Notes under the pieces: model-generated
What the model was told of the DNA's origin: nothing
The model's input: only the letters and a program-made list of their open reading frames with translations
Database searches by the model: none
In this document: in pieces, positions 1 to 7,765 of the stretch
How the letters are laid out: every line of letters begins with the position of its first letter
Numbering within the stretch: the first letter of the stretch is position 1
Made by a program: the position numbers and the translations under genes
Source of the DNA: UBA6911 sp964481255
GTDB taxonomy: Bacteria; Acidobacteriota; UBA6911
DNA length: 64,000 nucleotides
NCBI GenBank assembly: GCA_964481255.1
Contig: CAYZTZ010000001.1
Span: forward strand, 1-64,000
Reading direction: 5' to 3'

Positions 1-717
1 GAAGCCGAAGAAGCCCTGCGCGCCGCGGAATTCCAGGTGGCGAGCGCCGAGCAGGAGGTGAGCATGGCGCGCGCGCGTCTCCTGTCGGCGTCGAGCGAGC
101 CGGGCACGGTGCAGCCGCCCATTGTTATCCGTTCGCCCATCCACGGAGTCGTCCTGAAGCGGCTCCGCGAAAGCGAGTCGGTCGTTCCGGCCGGAGAGCC
201 TTTGCTCGAGCTGGGGGATCCGCGCCGGCTCGAGATCGTCTGCGATTTCCTATCGACGGACGCCGTGCGCATCCGTCCCGGCGATCCCGTGTGGATGGAG
301 CGGTGGGGAGGGGAAGGAACGCTGCGCGGACGCGTGCGGCGCATCGAGCCCTCGGGATTCATGAAGATTTCCGCTTTGGGAGTGGAGGAGCAGCGCGTGG
401 GCGTCGTCATCGACTTCGACGACCCCTTCGAGGCGTGGAAGAGGCTGGGCGACGGCTACCGCGTCGAGGTGCGCGTCGTCGTTTGGCATGCCGACAAGGT
501 GCTCAAGGTGCCCGAGAGCAGCCTTTTCCGGCATGGGAGCGGGTGGGCGGCGTTCACGGTTGAAAAGGACCGGGCGCGCCTGCGCCCGATCGAGGTCGGG
601 CAGCGCAATGGAATGGAAGCCCAGGTAGTCCAAGGCTTGTCCGAAGGGGAGCTCGTGATCCTCCATCCGAGCGACGCCGTCAGGGACGGCAGCCGCGTGA
701 AACCCCGCGGGCGTTAA
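1..717 (+). CDS. HlyD-type periplasmic adaptor subunit of an efflux pump (5' truncated)
   Basis: The reading frame is already open at base 1, so the N-terminus lies outside the window. The visible 238 codons begin in an Ala/Glu-rich alpha-hairpin end, followed by a lipoyl-like half motif (VIRSPIHGVVLKRL), a beta-barrel segment and a membrane-proximal domain ending GSRVKPRGR. This is the order seen in membrane fusion proteins of RND or ABC efflux systems, which bridge an inner-membrane pump to a TolC channel. No pump gene is visible. It would lie upstream, or the adaptor is followed directly by the unrelated gene at 916. A TolC-family gene exists at 33759-35471, but linkage of the two is only a guess. 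Confidence 0.8.
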   Translation, partial: EAEEALRAAEFQVASAEQEVSMARARLLSASSEPGTVQPPIVIRSPIHGVVLKRLRESESVVPAGEPLLELGDPRRLEIVCDFLSTDAVRIRPGDPVWMERWGGEGTLRGRVRRIEPSGFMKISALGVEEQRVGVVIDFDDPFEAWKRLGDGYRVEVRVVVWHADKVLKVPESSLFRHGSGWAAFTVEKDRARLRPIEVGQRNGMEAQVVQGLSEGELVILHPSDAVRDGSRVKPRGR

Positions 718-915
718 GGCAGGCAAGAGAGCGGATGGAAGCGGTCGCGATTTGTATTTAGCGGCGCCGGGGCCCGCCGCCGGATTTCCCGCTTGCCATG
801 CCGCCTGCGGTGCATTATATGTAGCTCATCGCTGTTAAGACGGCGCCGGGCGCGACAAAATCTTTGGAACCGAGGTTTATGAATCTTTGTCATTTTTCAA
901 CAAAGGAAAAATCCC

Positions 916-1623
916 ATGCGTTCAATCCAAATGAAAACGTCCCGTACAAGAAGAAAATTCGTAAAGGATGTGACGGTCGGAACCGCAAGCGCCGCCATTG
1001 CGAGCCTGCTTGCCGGCGCGAGCCTGCCGGCCAAAGGCGAGGGCGAGGCGTTGCTACCCTCGGCCCGTCCTCAGGCGCAGGAGGGAGAACTCAAATACCG
1101 CAAGTGCTTCCTGAGCGAGCTCCGACCCGAGGAGCGCGAGAAGGGTTTCGGCGCTCAGAGCATGTTCGTGGTGTTTGCGGACAGGGACATCATCGAAGGG
1201 TGCCAGTATTTCTCGGTCATGTACATGGGGGAAACGGCCACAAAGACTCTGGGCCACGGGCCGCATAAGCACAGGGCTCCGGAGGTGCTTGTGGCTCTGG
1301 GCACGGACCCGGCGAAGCCGCGCGACCTCGGCGCCGTGTTTGAAGTGTTCATGGGCGCGGAGATGGAGCGCCACGTCGTGGATCAGTCCACGCTGATCTA
1401 CATACCCGCGAACACGATCCACTGTCCCTTCCGGGTCCTCGAGGTGCGGAGGCCTTTCATTTTCATCCAGGCGCAATACAGCCCCAAGCTCGAGGAGACC
1501 GCGATGCGGGACCTCGTCCCCGCGGATTTAAGGAACAAATATATTTTCATCGACGCCGACGGGACCCAGGTGGACCGGTACATCCCTCCATCGGAAAGAG
1601 GGAAGGCCCCGCCCAAGAGATGA
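916..1623 (+). CDS. Tat-exported cupin-fold protein
   Basis: 235 aa. The N-terminus carries a twin-arginine motif (TRRKFVK, residues 11-17) followed by an Ala/Gly-rich hydrophobic stretch, so export of a folded, probably metal-loaded protein is likely. The body shows a cupin pattern: H117-x-H119-x3-E123 and a second-motif His at 169, inside beta-rich sequence. AAAGGA lies about 9 bases before the ATG. The body is clearly paralogous to the protein at 25812-26249, sharing the H-x-H-x3-E, the GT(D/N)P...DLG stretch, IPA-x-T-x-HCP and RRPF/DRPIFH. Substrate and reaction are unknown. Cupins range from dioxygenases to isomerases and sugar-binding proteins, so only the fold is claimed. Confidence 0.72.
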   Translation: MRSIQMKTSRTRRKFVKDVTVGTASAAIASLLAGASLPAKGEGEALLPSARPQAQEGELKYRKCFLSELRPEEREKGFGAQSMFVVFADRDIIEGCQYFSVMYMGETATKTLGHGPHKHRAPEVLVALGTDPAKPRDLGAVFEVFMGAEMERHVVDQSTLIYIPANTIHCPFRVLEVRRPFIFIQAQYSPKLEETAMRDLVPADLRNKYIFIDADGTQVDRYIPPSERGKAPPKR

Positions 1624-1788
1624 CGGGACGGCACTCCGGGGATGAGGAACTCGCTGCGATTTCACGGTCCTTGCGGCGCGATCGGGAGCCGGCGTTCCAT
1701 GGAAGCGAGGACCTGACGCCTTCTGATTTTTGCTCCAGGTCCGATGCCGAGGCGGCGGGCGACCGGGTCGCGCCACGGCGTACGCCGC

Positions 1789-2640
1789 CTATTGCGGCTT
1801 GATTTTAATGGGAGGCAGGCCGCAGTTGGGCTGGATGGTGCACACCTGGATGGCGTGAACATAGCGCAGCCGGCCGTTTTCCAGCCGGAACGTGTGCACG
1901 TCGGGATTCCGTTTCTCCTCGCGGAAATCCACGAATCCGACCACCGTCCCCATGTCCACGTCGACCAGGAAGTGCCGGTTGATGATCGGGACGCTGCTGT
2001 CTTTCGGCATGCCCACGGTGCAGGAGGCGTTGGGATCGTTTTTGGGATTGGTGTACATGCCTCCCTCGATGCGGGCGCAAGGCGTGCCCCACGGCACCCT
2101 GGAAATGGAGGAATAATCTCCGAAGGTGTCGAAATAGGCGTTGGCGGCGTTTAATAAGGTCTGCCGGTCGCTTCGTTTCTCCGGAGGCAGGATGTCCCAA
2201 TTTTCCTGCGACGAGTATTTCAGGTAATTGTGGGCGTTAAAAAGCCAGTCGTCCTGGTCCGCGACCAGGCTCTCGACTTCCGAAATCCTGTCGCCCTTGA
2301 TGCGCAGGCGCGTCCCGATGACGTAAGGATGGTCGCTGCTTGTGTGGATGATTTCGGTGAAGGTCTGGCAGGTCTCGACGTCGAGCTGGCTGCGATGGAA
2401 ATCGACCTTCAGGGGCGTTTTCCATATCCCCTCCCCGAACGGCGTATCGTTTCGGTTCTCCATGTACCTCGCCTCCGGCAGCAGGGGCATCCGGGCCGGA
2501 TTCCCTTGTTGCAGCGCATCGAGGTACTTGTCAACGAACGCCTGAAGGCCTGTGCGGGTGCACGGCGCCCCTGCGGCGGTTTCGGCCTGGACGGCAGCCG
2601 CGCTGAACAGCAGTATCAGGACAACGACGGGTCGAATCAT
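1789..2640 (-). CDS. secreted DUF8021/SnoaL-like protein of unknown function
   Basis: 283 aa with a Sec signal peptide (MIRPVVVLILLF..., cleavage near AVQA-ET). I chose the ATG at 2640 because AGGAG lies 5 bases upstream; an ATG 36 bases further out lacks this. The mature part starts with CTRTGLQAFVDKYLDAL and contains HPYVIGTRLRI, DDWLFNA, VPWGTPCARIEGG and LENGRLRYVHAIQV. From memory this run of motifs matches the DUF8021 family, best known from filamentous fungi and related to the NTF2/SnoaL fold. Several Cys residues suggest disulfides outside the cytoplasm. It converges on the Tat cupin gene at 916. No catalytic role can be assigned. Confidence 0.65.
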   Translation of the reverse strand: MIRPVVVLILLFSAAAVQAETAAGAPCTRTGLQAFVDKYLDALQQGNPARMPLLPEARYMENRNDTPFGEGIWKTPLKVDFHRSQLDVETCQTFTEIIHTSSDHPYVIGTRLRIKGDRISEVESLVADQDDWLFNAHNYLKYSSQENWDILPPEKRSDRQTLLNAANAYFDTFGDYSSISRVPWGTPCARIEGGMYTNPKNDPNASCTVGMPKDSSVPIINRHFLVDVDMGTVVGFVDFREEKRNPDVHTFRLENGRLRYVHAIQVCTIQPNCGLPPIKIKPQ

Positions 2641-2752
2641 AGGAGCTCCTCGCCGCCTCCAAAATTGCGCTTCCACGCCTGAATGTCAACGGCAATCTCG
2701 TCCGGCCTGCCAGCCCGACTTTGACAACTGGAGTCCGGAATCATGAAAAATT

Positions 2753-2768
2753 GGGGAGTCCGGTCCCC
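2753..2768. repeat. small GGGGA...TCCCC palindrome next to the IS remnant
   Basis: GGGGAGTCCGGTCCCC is a short imperfect dyad. Its core loosely resembles the large palindrome at 23315-23372 (GGGGACACCGG...). It lies about 50 bases before the truncated transposase and may be a decayed copy of the same repeat family. Weak evidence. Confidence 0.3.
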
Positions 2769-2820
2769 ATAAGTCCTTTGATTTCAACAGCGGCATTCCC
2801 TAATAATGGGCCAATTATGA

Positions 2821-3342
2821 TTGCCGAAACCACCGGGCCGTTTTGCAAGGATCGAGCATGAGTACAAGCGCGCTGGAGCTTGGACCTACTTCGCTGCATG
2901 GGACGTACATCATGCTAGGCTCTTTGGCCGCTGCGACGTCAAGAATGGCATTGTGCCGGTTGATAATCTTGTAGGTGAAGTTATGGATCAAGAGCCGTAC
3001 AGATCGGCTCGACGGGTTTTCTGGATCATGGACAACTGCTCCTCCCATCGTGGCCAAAAGGCTGTCCACCGATTCAAGTCGAAGTGGCCGAACACTGTCT
3101 TGGTTCATACCCCGGTTCATGCAAGTTGGCTTAATCAAATTGAGATTTACTTTTCAGTCGTTCAACGAAAGGCATTAACGCCGAACGATTTTTCATCTTT
3201 AGCAGAAGCCAAGGAACGTCTTCTTGGCTTCCAGAGTTACTATCAACGTGTCGCAAAACCATTTGAGTGGACTTTCACTCGCAAAGATTTACAGGCTTTG
3301 CTCACAAAAGTGAATCCCGAAGAGCTCGCAAAGGCTGCATGA
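2821..3342 (+). pseudogene. IS630-family transposase, C-terminal fragment
   Basis: About 173 codons match the C-terminal half of an IS630/Tc1-type DDE transposase: AAWDVHHARLFG, the second catalytic Asp in WIMDNCSSH, and the third acid in HASWLNQIEIYF. The frame is preceded at once by a stop (2818-2820), and no N-terminal helix-turn-helix or first catalytic Asp is present upstream, so this is a decayed, non-functional copy. The only possible start is a TTG. It marks the edge of the lower-GC accessory stretch that runs to the tRNA-Ser gene. No terminal inverted repeats could be identified by eye. Confidence 0.8.
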
Positions 3343-3391
3343 AAATACGTCACCGTAATTACGAACGACAGTACTTAGGAATCTCGGCAGT

Positions 3392-3424
3392 CAATTTGCG
3401 AAATCCGCCGGTTATTTTTCCTAT
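3392..3424 (+). repeat. 33-bp direct repeat, copy 1
   Basis: This stretch (ending TTATTTTTCCTAT) matches 30 of 33 bases of 4039-4071 in the same orientation. The two copies bracket the small gene at 3595-3858. The rest of 3343-3594 holds no credible gene. Confidence 0.6.
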
Positions 3425-3594
3425 AACGGACACTCCACTTTACAAGCCTCCTCTGAAGTCAGCCCAACGGGGCTGCGGATCATCCGCTAGCCCGAGAATA
3501 ATCCAAGGCATCATGGACGGGCGCAGGCGTGTGCATCCTCTTGCTAGGCAGCGCACTCAGCCAACGTGTGCTAACGACATGACCGCGACTGGCC

Positions 3595-3858
3595 CTACTC
3601 TCTGGTCACCGTCAAAAACAGTTGGCAGCTTCCCTTGGCCTCCAGCTTTGCGATCCTGATGGTTCCACCCTTGTCCTCGAACGTCAAATAGCCCGCACCC
3701 GACAGCAATGCCGCTCCACCTCTGAGTTCACCCCATGATGCCGGCGCCGAACAACCTCGACCCGTCTCCTGAGCGGTCGATCGAGATTGGAAGAACCATC
3801 CCAAGCCAATAATGAGAACAATGATCAAAGCCAGATATCGGCTCTTTCTAATACCCAT
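3595..3858 (-). CDS. small exported or membrane-anchored hypothetical protein
   Basis: 87 aa. AGGAGG lies 8 bases before the ATG, which is why I accept such a short frame. Residues 8-24 form a hydrophobic segment (LALIIVLIIGLGWFF) followed by SRSTAQETG, so it is a signal peptide or N-terminal anchor. The remaining ~60 residues contain two Cys and a basic C-terminus and match no family I know. It lies alone between two copies of a 33-bp direct repeat, inside the accessory stretch, so it may be mobile cargo. Function unknown. Confidence 0.5.
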   Translation of the reverse strand: MGIRKSRYLALIIVLIIGLGWFFQSRSTAQETGRGCSAPASWGELRGGAALLSGAGYLTFEDKGGTIRIAKLEAKGSCQLFLTVTRE

Positions 3859-4038
3859 ACGAATCGCCTCCTGAATTACAGCTTCTATACAATTGCTGTG
3901 GCTAAAGAGAATGAGTGCCTATTTTATGTTTGGCTGCGGTATGATTCCTCTGAAAAGATAAAGAATTCCTGAGACGTTACACAACGGGATCTTTACGGAA
4001 ATCCAGGCGTAAGCTCCAGAAAGAGATTGATAAGAAGC

Positions 4039-4071
4039 CAATTGGCGAAAGCCGCCGCTTATTTTTCCTAT
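4039..4071 (+). repeat. 33-bp direct repeat, copy 2
   Basis: Second copy of the repeat at 3392-3424 (30/33 identical, same orientation, 647 bases apart). It lies just beyond the 3' end of the TPR gene (4113-5447, minus strand). Confidence 0.6.
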
Positions 4072-4112
4072 CGTAAAATAGATGGGGCAATCAAACGCTG
4101 AGATTGATTATC

Positions 4113-5447
4113 TTATCTCCTGGAAAGGCTTGATTGCCTAATGGCTTCGTATTCGTATGCATAAGTTACGTTTTCGGGATCCATTTCATAAGCCTTGCGA
4201 TAGTATTCTTCGGCCTTTTCTAATGGTTTCGCCTTTTTAAAAACCTCGGCAATACCGAAATGGAACCGTGCGTCATCATATTCCTGGTTTATTACTAGCT
4301 GGTTTAATTCAGCAACGGCATTTTCTGTTTGTCCCATTTCGAGATAGACAGCAGACAATATGACGCGATCAGGTGTCATAAGCGGAACGGCTAAACTTTT
4401 ATATAGCCGCACGATCTCCTGAAAATCTTCATAGGGAAGAACAAACCAAATAAGGGGTTGCGAAGACGCAATTCCGGGGAAATTATCCTTTTCCCTCTTT
4501 ATCGTTTCAGCGAGCAGATCTTTTGCTCTTTGGCGCTGTACTTCAGCTTCCTTAGACTGATTTTTGCGCTCCAAAAGTCGACCTCGCAGTAGATATGCAT
4601 AATAGTTCTGTGGATCGGCTTGTATGGCGCGATTCAGAGTTGCATCCGCTTCGGGATACTTGCCATGCTCTATCTGTACTCTAGCCAAATGCGCGAATCG
4701 TGCGCTTAAAGCAGGATCTGTTTCTATTTTCGAATAGAGAGGGTCGTTTTTATGGAGGTTATTAAGGAGATTACATGCCGCGCTATATTCCGTTTCCTCG
4801 CCTATCAGATCTCCCTTTTTCCCGAGCGCAGCTGCGAGCTTCGAGTGCAAATCTACAGACGTTGGATTTAGGACAATAGCCCTTTTAAGAGCGGTAATCC
4901 CAGCATCGATTTCACCAGCTTCAACAAGAGCGTCTCCCAGATGCTCAATGTAATCTTCGCGGTTAGGCTCTGCTTTTAGGGCCGTCCTAAAAAGAGAAAT
5001 CGCCTCATCGAACTTATCCCTCGCAACCAATTGTCTCCCAAGGAAATCATTTATCCAGCCATAGTATTCGTTTTTCGAATCTAGACTGGAGAGACAACGT
5101 CTGGTTGCGTCGATTGCATATTGGGGATCATCTAGATAAACCTCTGCTTCAGTTGTAAGAAAAATCAAGTCGGACCAATCATTCGGATTGTTTTCCAGCC
5201 ATGCCTTGCGTTCCGCAACTAAACGTCGATAAGCACCACGATTTATAAGGATTGAGCAGAGTGCGCTGTGGGCATTTCGGTCATTTGGATTCGCCAACAA
5301 GCGGCCTCGGAGCGCCCATTCGTCACCAGTTTCGTCGGAGCTCGCCTTAGGAACTGGCCTATGTTTAGTGCTTTGATTTTCTGGGTAGCCTGCGATAAGC
5401 GGCCAAACAAGTGAAGGTAACACTAAGATAATTTGTGCTATTTTCAT
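4113..5447 (-). CDS. secreted tetratricopeptide-repeat protein
   Basis: 444 aa with a signal peptide (MKIAQIILVLPSLVWPLIAG) and GGGAGG 7 bases before the ATG. Most of the protein consists of TPR-like helical hairpins, for example AISLFRTALKAEPNREDYIEHLGDAL (split here as several 34-residue units), TALKRAIVLNPTSVDLH, ATLNRAIQADPQNYYAY and AEEYYRKAYEMDPENVTYAY. TPR arrays bind other proteins; no catalytic domain is present. Codon and base composition are noticeably more AT-rich than flanking housekeeping genes, consistent with acquisition together with the IS630 remnant. No neighbour suggests its partner. Confidence 0.75.
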   Translation of the reverse strand: MKIAQIILVLPSLVWPLIAGYPENQSTKHRPVPKASSDETGDEWALRGRLLANPNDRNAHSALCSILINRGAYRRLVAERKAWLENNPNDWSDLIFLTTEAEVYLDDPQYAIDATRRCLSSLDSKNEYYGWINDFLGRQLVARDKFDEAISLFRTALKAEPNREDYIEHLGDALVEAGEIDAGITALKRAIVLNPTSVDLHSKLAAALGKKGDLIGEETEYSAACNLLNNLHKNDPLYSKIETDPALSARFAHLARVQIEHGKYPEADATLNRAIQADPQNYYAYLLRGRLLERKNQSKEAEVQRQRAKDLLAETIKREKDNFPGIASSQPLIWFVLPYEDFQEIVRLYKSLAVPLMTPDRVILSAVYLEMGQTENAVAELNQLVINQEYDDARFHFGIAEVFKKAKPLEKAEEYYRKAYEMDPENVTYAYEYEAIRQSSLSRR

Positions 5448-5821
5448 GCAAGGCCTCCCGGTTGGAGTAATATTATGGCTTTACATATATACAGAGGTAG
5501 TAAAAAAGAGGAGATAAGCTGCTTGCCGGTCATGAATTCTCTCAAGCCGCTTACCACAAAAACTGCAGTACCGGGCGACCGATAGAAACCGGGATTGCGG
5601 GGTTTAGGAATTTGCTGAGGCCAAAATGAAGATCGAGCGCGGACTTTGGCGTGCAGTAAATTTCATCGGGAGGGCGGAATCGCGCCTGCATGAAGCGCCC
5701 CGTGGGGCGTCCGGCCTGTTTTATTTTCAGGCTCTAGCCCATAGATTTTGTGGGACGGCCTCCAGGTCTTTTCCCAATCTCTCTTGTAACTTCAAAAATA
5801 TCAATAATATGAAGGCATGAT
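5448..5821. other. intergenic stretch between the TPR gene and tRNA-Ser
   Basis: 374 bases with the 5' region of the TPR gene (ribosome binding site next to 5447). One 64-codon frame at 5626-5820 has no start signal and no recognisable motif, so I do not call it. Nothing else was identified. Confidence 0.5.
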
Positions 5822-5915
5822 TGGCGGAGAGGGTGGGATTCGAACCCACGTACAGTCTTTTGGACCGTAATCCGATTTCGAGTCGGACCCGTTACGACCT
5901 CTTCGGTACCTCTCC
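5822..5915 (-). tRNA. tRNA-Ser(CGA)
   Basis: The minus strand reads GGAGAGG...CCUCUCC as a 7-bp acceptor stem, then discriminator G and an encoded CCA. The anticodon loop CTCGAAA is closed by TCCGA/TCGGA, giving anticodon CGA at 5878-5880. A long variable arm and a GGTTCGAATCC T-arm fit a class II serine tRNA of 94 nt. Its 3' side borders the accessory stretch. Confidence 0.95.
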
Positions 5916-5924
5916 AGGAATGAA

Positions 5925-5953
5925 AGCCTACCAAAGATCCCTTTTGCCGCCAA
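5925..5953 (-). promoter_or_regulatory. candidate promoter of tRNA-Ser
   Basis: On the minus strand TTGGCG and TAGGCT are separated by 17 bases and end about 10 bases before the tRNA 5' end. The -10 match is only 3/6, so support is moderate. Confidence 0.4.
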
Positions 5954-6323
5954 AGAGAATTTGAGCGCGGGAGGCGAACGATGGATAATAGGTGTTTCCA
6001 TTGATATTGTGTATCGAATGGGTTCAAGAAAGGTGCTTTTAAGCCGCAGGATGCCGAACTCCGAATGCGGAATTTCGAAGTCCGGGATGGGCAGGGGTCC
6101 TCTTTGAGACCTGAAGGCCGGCCCGGTGTTTAAGTTCCTGATGCCGCCGATCCCGGACTATTCTTTCGCTCTCCGGCGTCTAAAGCTCCGAGCCCGCGCG
6201 CGGAGGATGTCGCGGGTCAATGTCCATGGAGACGATGCGGGGATTGGAATCGGCGAAACCCATTGGAAGGTTTTTCGCGAGAGCTGAATCGTCGAACAGC
6301 GCTCTGATCGGAGAAATGCCGCC
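5954..6323. other. intergenic region upstream of the F0 operon
   Basis: 370 bases between the tRNA-Ser promoter and atpZ. It contains short imperfect repeats such as CCGAACTCCGAATGCGG, but no frame with a start signal. The atp promoter must lie here; I could not pick one convincing -35/-10 pair. Confidence 0.4.
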
Positions 6324-6557
6324 ATGACGCAGGGGCTCTTTTACTCCAGACTGGGACGGCTCTCATCCATCGTCTTTATTCTTCCGAGCTCCATGGCCGT
6401 CGGCTGGCTTCTCGGCCATTACCTCGTCGATGGGATTTTCTCGTCGCACCCGTGGGGAGGCGTTTCTCTGACTCTGCTGGGAGCCGCCGCGGGTCTCTAC
6501 GAGATTTTCAGGATCCTGCTTTCGGATCAACGGAGCCGAAATGGTCCGCGCGGATAA
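6324..6557 (+). CDS. atpZ: AtpZ-like F0F1 ATP synthase accessory membrane protein
   Basis: 77 aa with two hydrophobic hairpin segments: roughly residues 16-35 (IVFILPSSMAVGWLLGHYL) and 42-62 (PWGGVSLTLLGAAAGLYEIF). This layout and the LLGAAAGLYEIFR end fit AtpZ/AtpQ-type proteins that sit at the head of F0 operons. They are proposed to work with AtpI in c-ring assembly or Mg2+ handling. The C-terminus overlaps the start of atpI by 17 bases, implying translational coupling. The assignment rests on size, topology and position; sequence in this family is poorly conserved. Confidence 0.7.
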   Translation: MTQGLFYSRLGRLSSIVFILPSSMAVGWLLGHYLVDGIFSSHPWGGVSLTLLGAAAGLYEIFRILLSDQRSRNGPRG

Positions 6558-6918
6558 GATCGAACGCCGGATTTTCGTGACAGGGGGAATCCTCGTCGTC
6601 CTGGGAGCCTTTCTGACCGCGACGGTGTTCGGCATGCGCCAGGGCGCGTCGTTCCTCGCCGGAGGGGTTCTATCGGCCGCCAACCTGGCGGCGCTTCGGA
6701 ACACGATCAACACGGCCATGCTGCGCCGGCGCGGCCGCTACCGGCTGCGTCCGGTTGTCGTTCACATCCTGCGCCTTGTGTTGATTCCCCTTTGTCTCTA
6801 TGCTATGATGCGCTTCCTTTCTTTGGGCATTATCGCTGCAACTGCAGGGTTTGCGGCCTTTAGTTGCGGCATTTTCGCCGAGGGCGTATGGGAGGCCTTC
6901 CGCAGCGGCGCCAAGTGA
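6541..6918 (+). CDS. atpI: ATP synthase subunit I (AtpI-like assembly protein)
   Basis: 125 aa with four predicted membrane segments: residues ~10-28 (FVTGGILVVLGAFLTATVF), ~34-50, ~72-90 and ~95-115. Size and topology are typical of the AtpI/UncI chain, which helps assemble the c-ring and is not part of the final enzyme. It overlaps atpZ by 17 bases and stops one base before the atpB start codon, so all three are translated from one message. Confidence 0.75.
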   Translation: MVRADKIERRIFVTGGILVVLGAFLTATVFGMRQGASFLAGGVLSAANLAALRNTINTAMLRRRGRYRLRPVVVHILRLVLIPLCLYAMMRFLSLGIIAATAGFAAFSCGIFAEGVWEAFRSGAK

Positions 6919-6919
6919 C

Positions 6920-7717
6920 ATGCACGAGACATCCCCTGTAGCCGATTTCCTCAACCGCCTCCTCTTTGACCGCTTCGCGCGGGCCCTGGGTGTTCCCCTC
7001 GGCCCCGGCCGTCACGCCCTGCCGGACCACATCGTGATGATCCTCCTCATCGCCCTGGCCTTGATCCTGGGGGCCCTCTGGCTGCGGCGCAGGCTAAGCG
7101 TGGAAAACCCGACGCGCGTCCAGCATCTCGTCGAAGTCGTTTTCGAGGCCATTCAAAACCTGATGAAGGAGGTCATCGGCCCCGGGAGCGAGAGGTTCAC
7201 GCCCATCATCTGCACCCTCGCCGTCTATATTCTGGTCGGCAACATTTTGGGAATGGTCCCCGGATTCATATCCCCGACCGGCAATCTGAACGTCACGGCG
7301 GCCTGCGCGCTCTGTGTTTTCGTCTATTACAACTATCACGGCATCCGCAAGCACGGGTTCCTGCGATACATGAGGCATTTCGCCGGGCCGGTGATATGGC
7401 TGGCGCCCCTGCTGTTCGCCATTGAAATCATCAGCCATCTGGCCCGCCCCTTCTCATTGAGCGTCCGGTTGTTCGGCAACATCTTCGCGGAAGAACTGAT
7501 CATCGGGTCGTTGAACCGGTATATCTTCCCGTTTTTCGTGTCGATCCCGGTCATGCTTCTCGCGCTTCTCCTCAGCACCATCCAGGCGTTCATTTTCATC
7601 ATGCTCACGATGGTCTACATTTCGGGCGCGGTGGAGGCATCGCACGACGAAGCGCATGGCGGCGCCTCCGGCGAACGGACGCCGCATAAGTCCGAGATTC
7701 CGGCGGCCACAGCCTAG
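6920..7717 (+). CDS. atpB: ATP synthase F0 subunit a
   Basis: 265 aa from the ATG at 6920, one base after the atpI stop; an upstream in-frame ATG lies inside atpI and is unlikely to be used. Five to six membrane helices are visible. The signature helix reads SHLARPFSLSVRLFGNIFAEE and carries the essential Arg (SVRLFGN) that faces the c-ring carboxylate. The last helix (STIQAFIFIMLTMVYI) has the conserved Gln. The subunit forms the two half-channels for the coupling ion in the inner membrane. The C-terminus has a His-rich hydrophilic tail (SHDEAHGG). Confidence 0.95.
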   Translation: MHETSPVADFLNRLLFDRFARALGVPLGPGRHALPDHIVMILLIALALILGALWLRRRLSVENPTRVQHLVEVVFEAIQNLMKEVIGPGSERFTPIICTLAVYILVGNILGMVPGFISPTGNLNVTAACALCVFVYYNYHGIRKHGFLRYMRHFAGPVIWLAPLLFAIEIISHLARPFSLSVRLFGNIFAEELIIGSLNRYIFPFFVSIPVMLLALLLSTIQAFIFIMLTMVYISGAVEASHDEAHGGASGERTPHKSEIPAATA

Positions 7718-7765
7718 GGGAGTGCGCTCCGGCCGTGCCGGTGTTTTTTCTGAAAGGAGAACTGG

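Noticed and set aside
3392..4071. Integron gene cassette with attC sites
   Set aside because: The repeats are direct, lack paired RYYYAAC/GTTRRRY cores, and no integrase gene is present.
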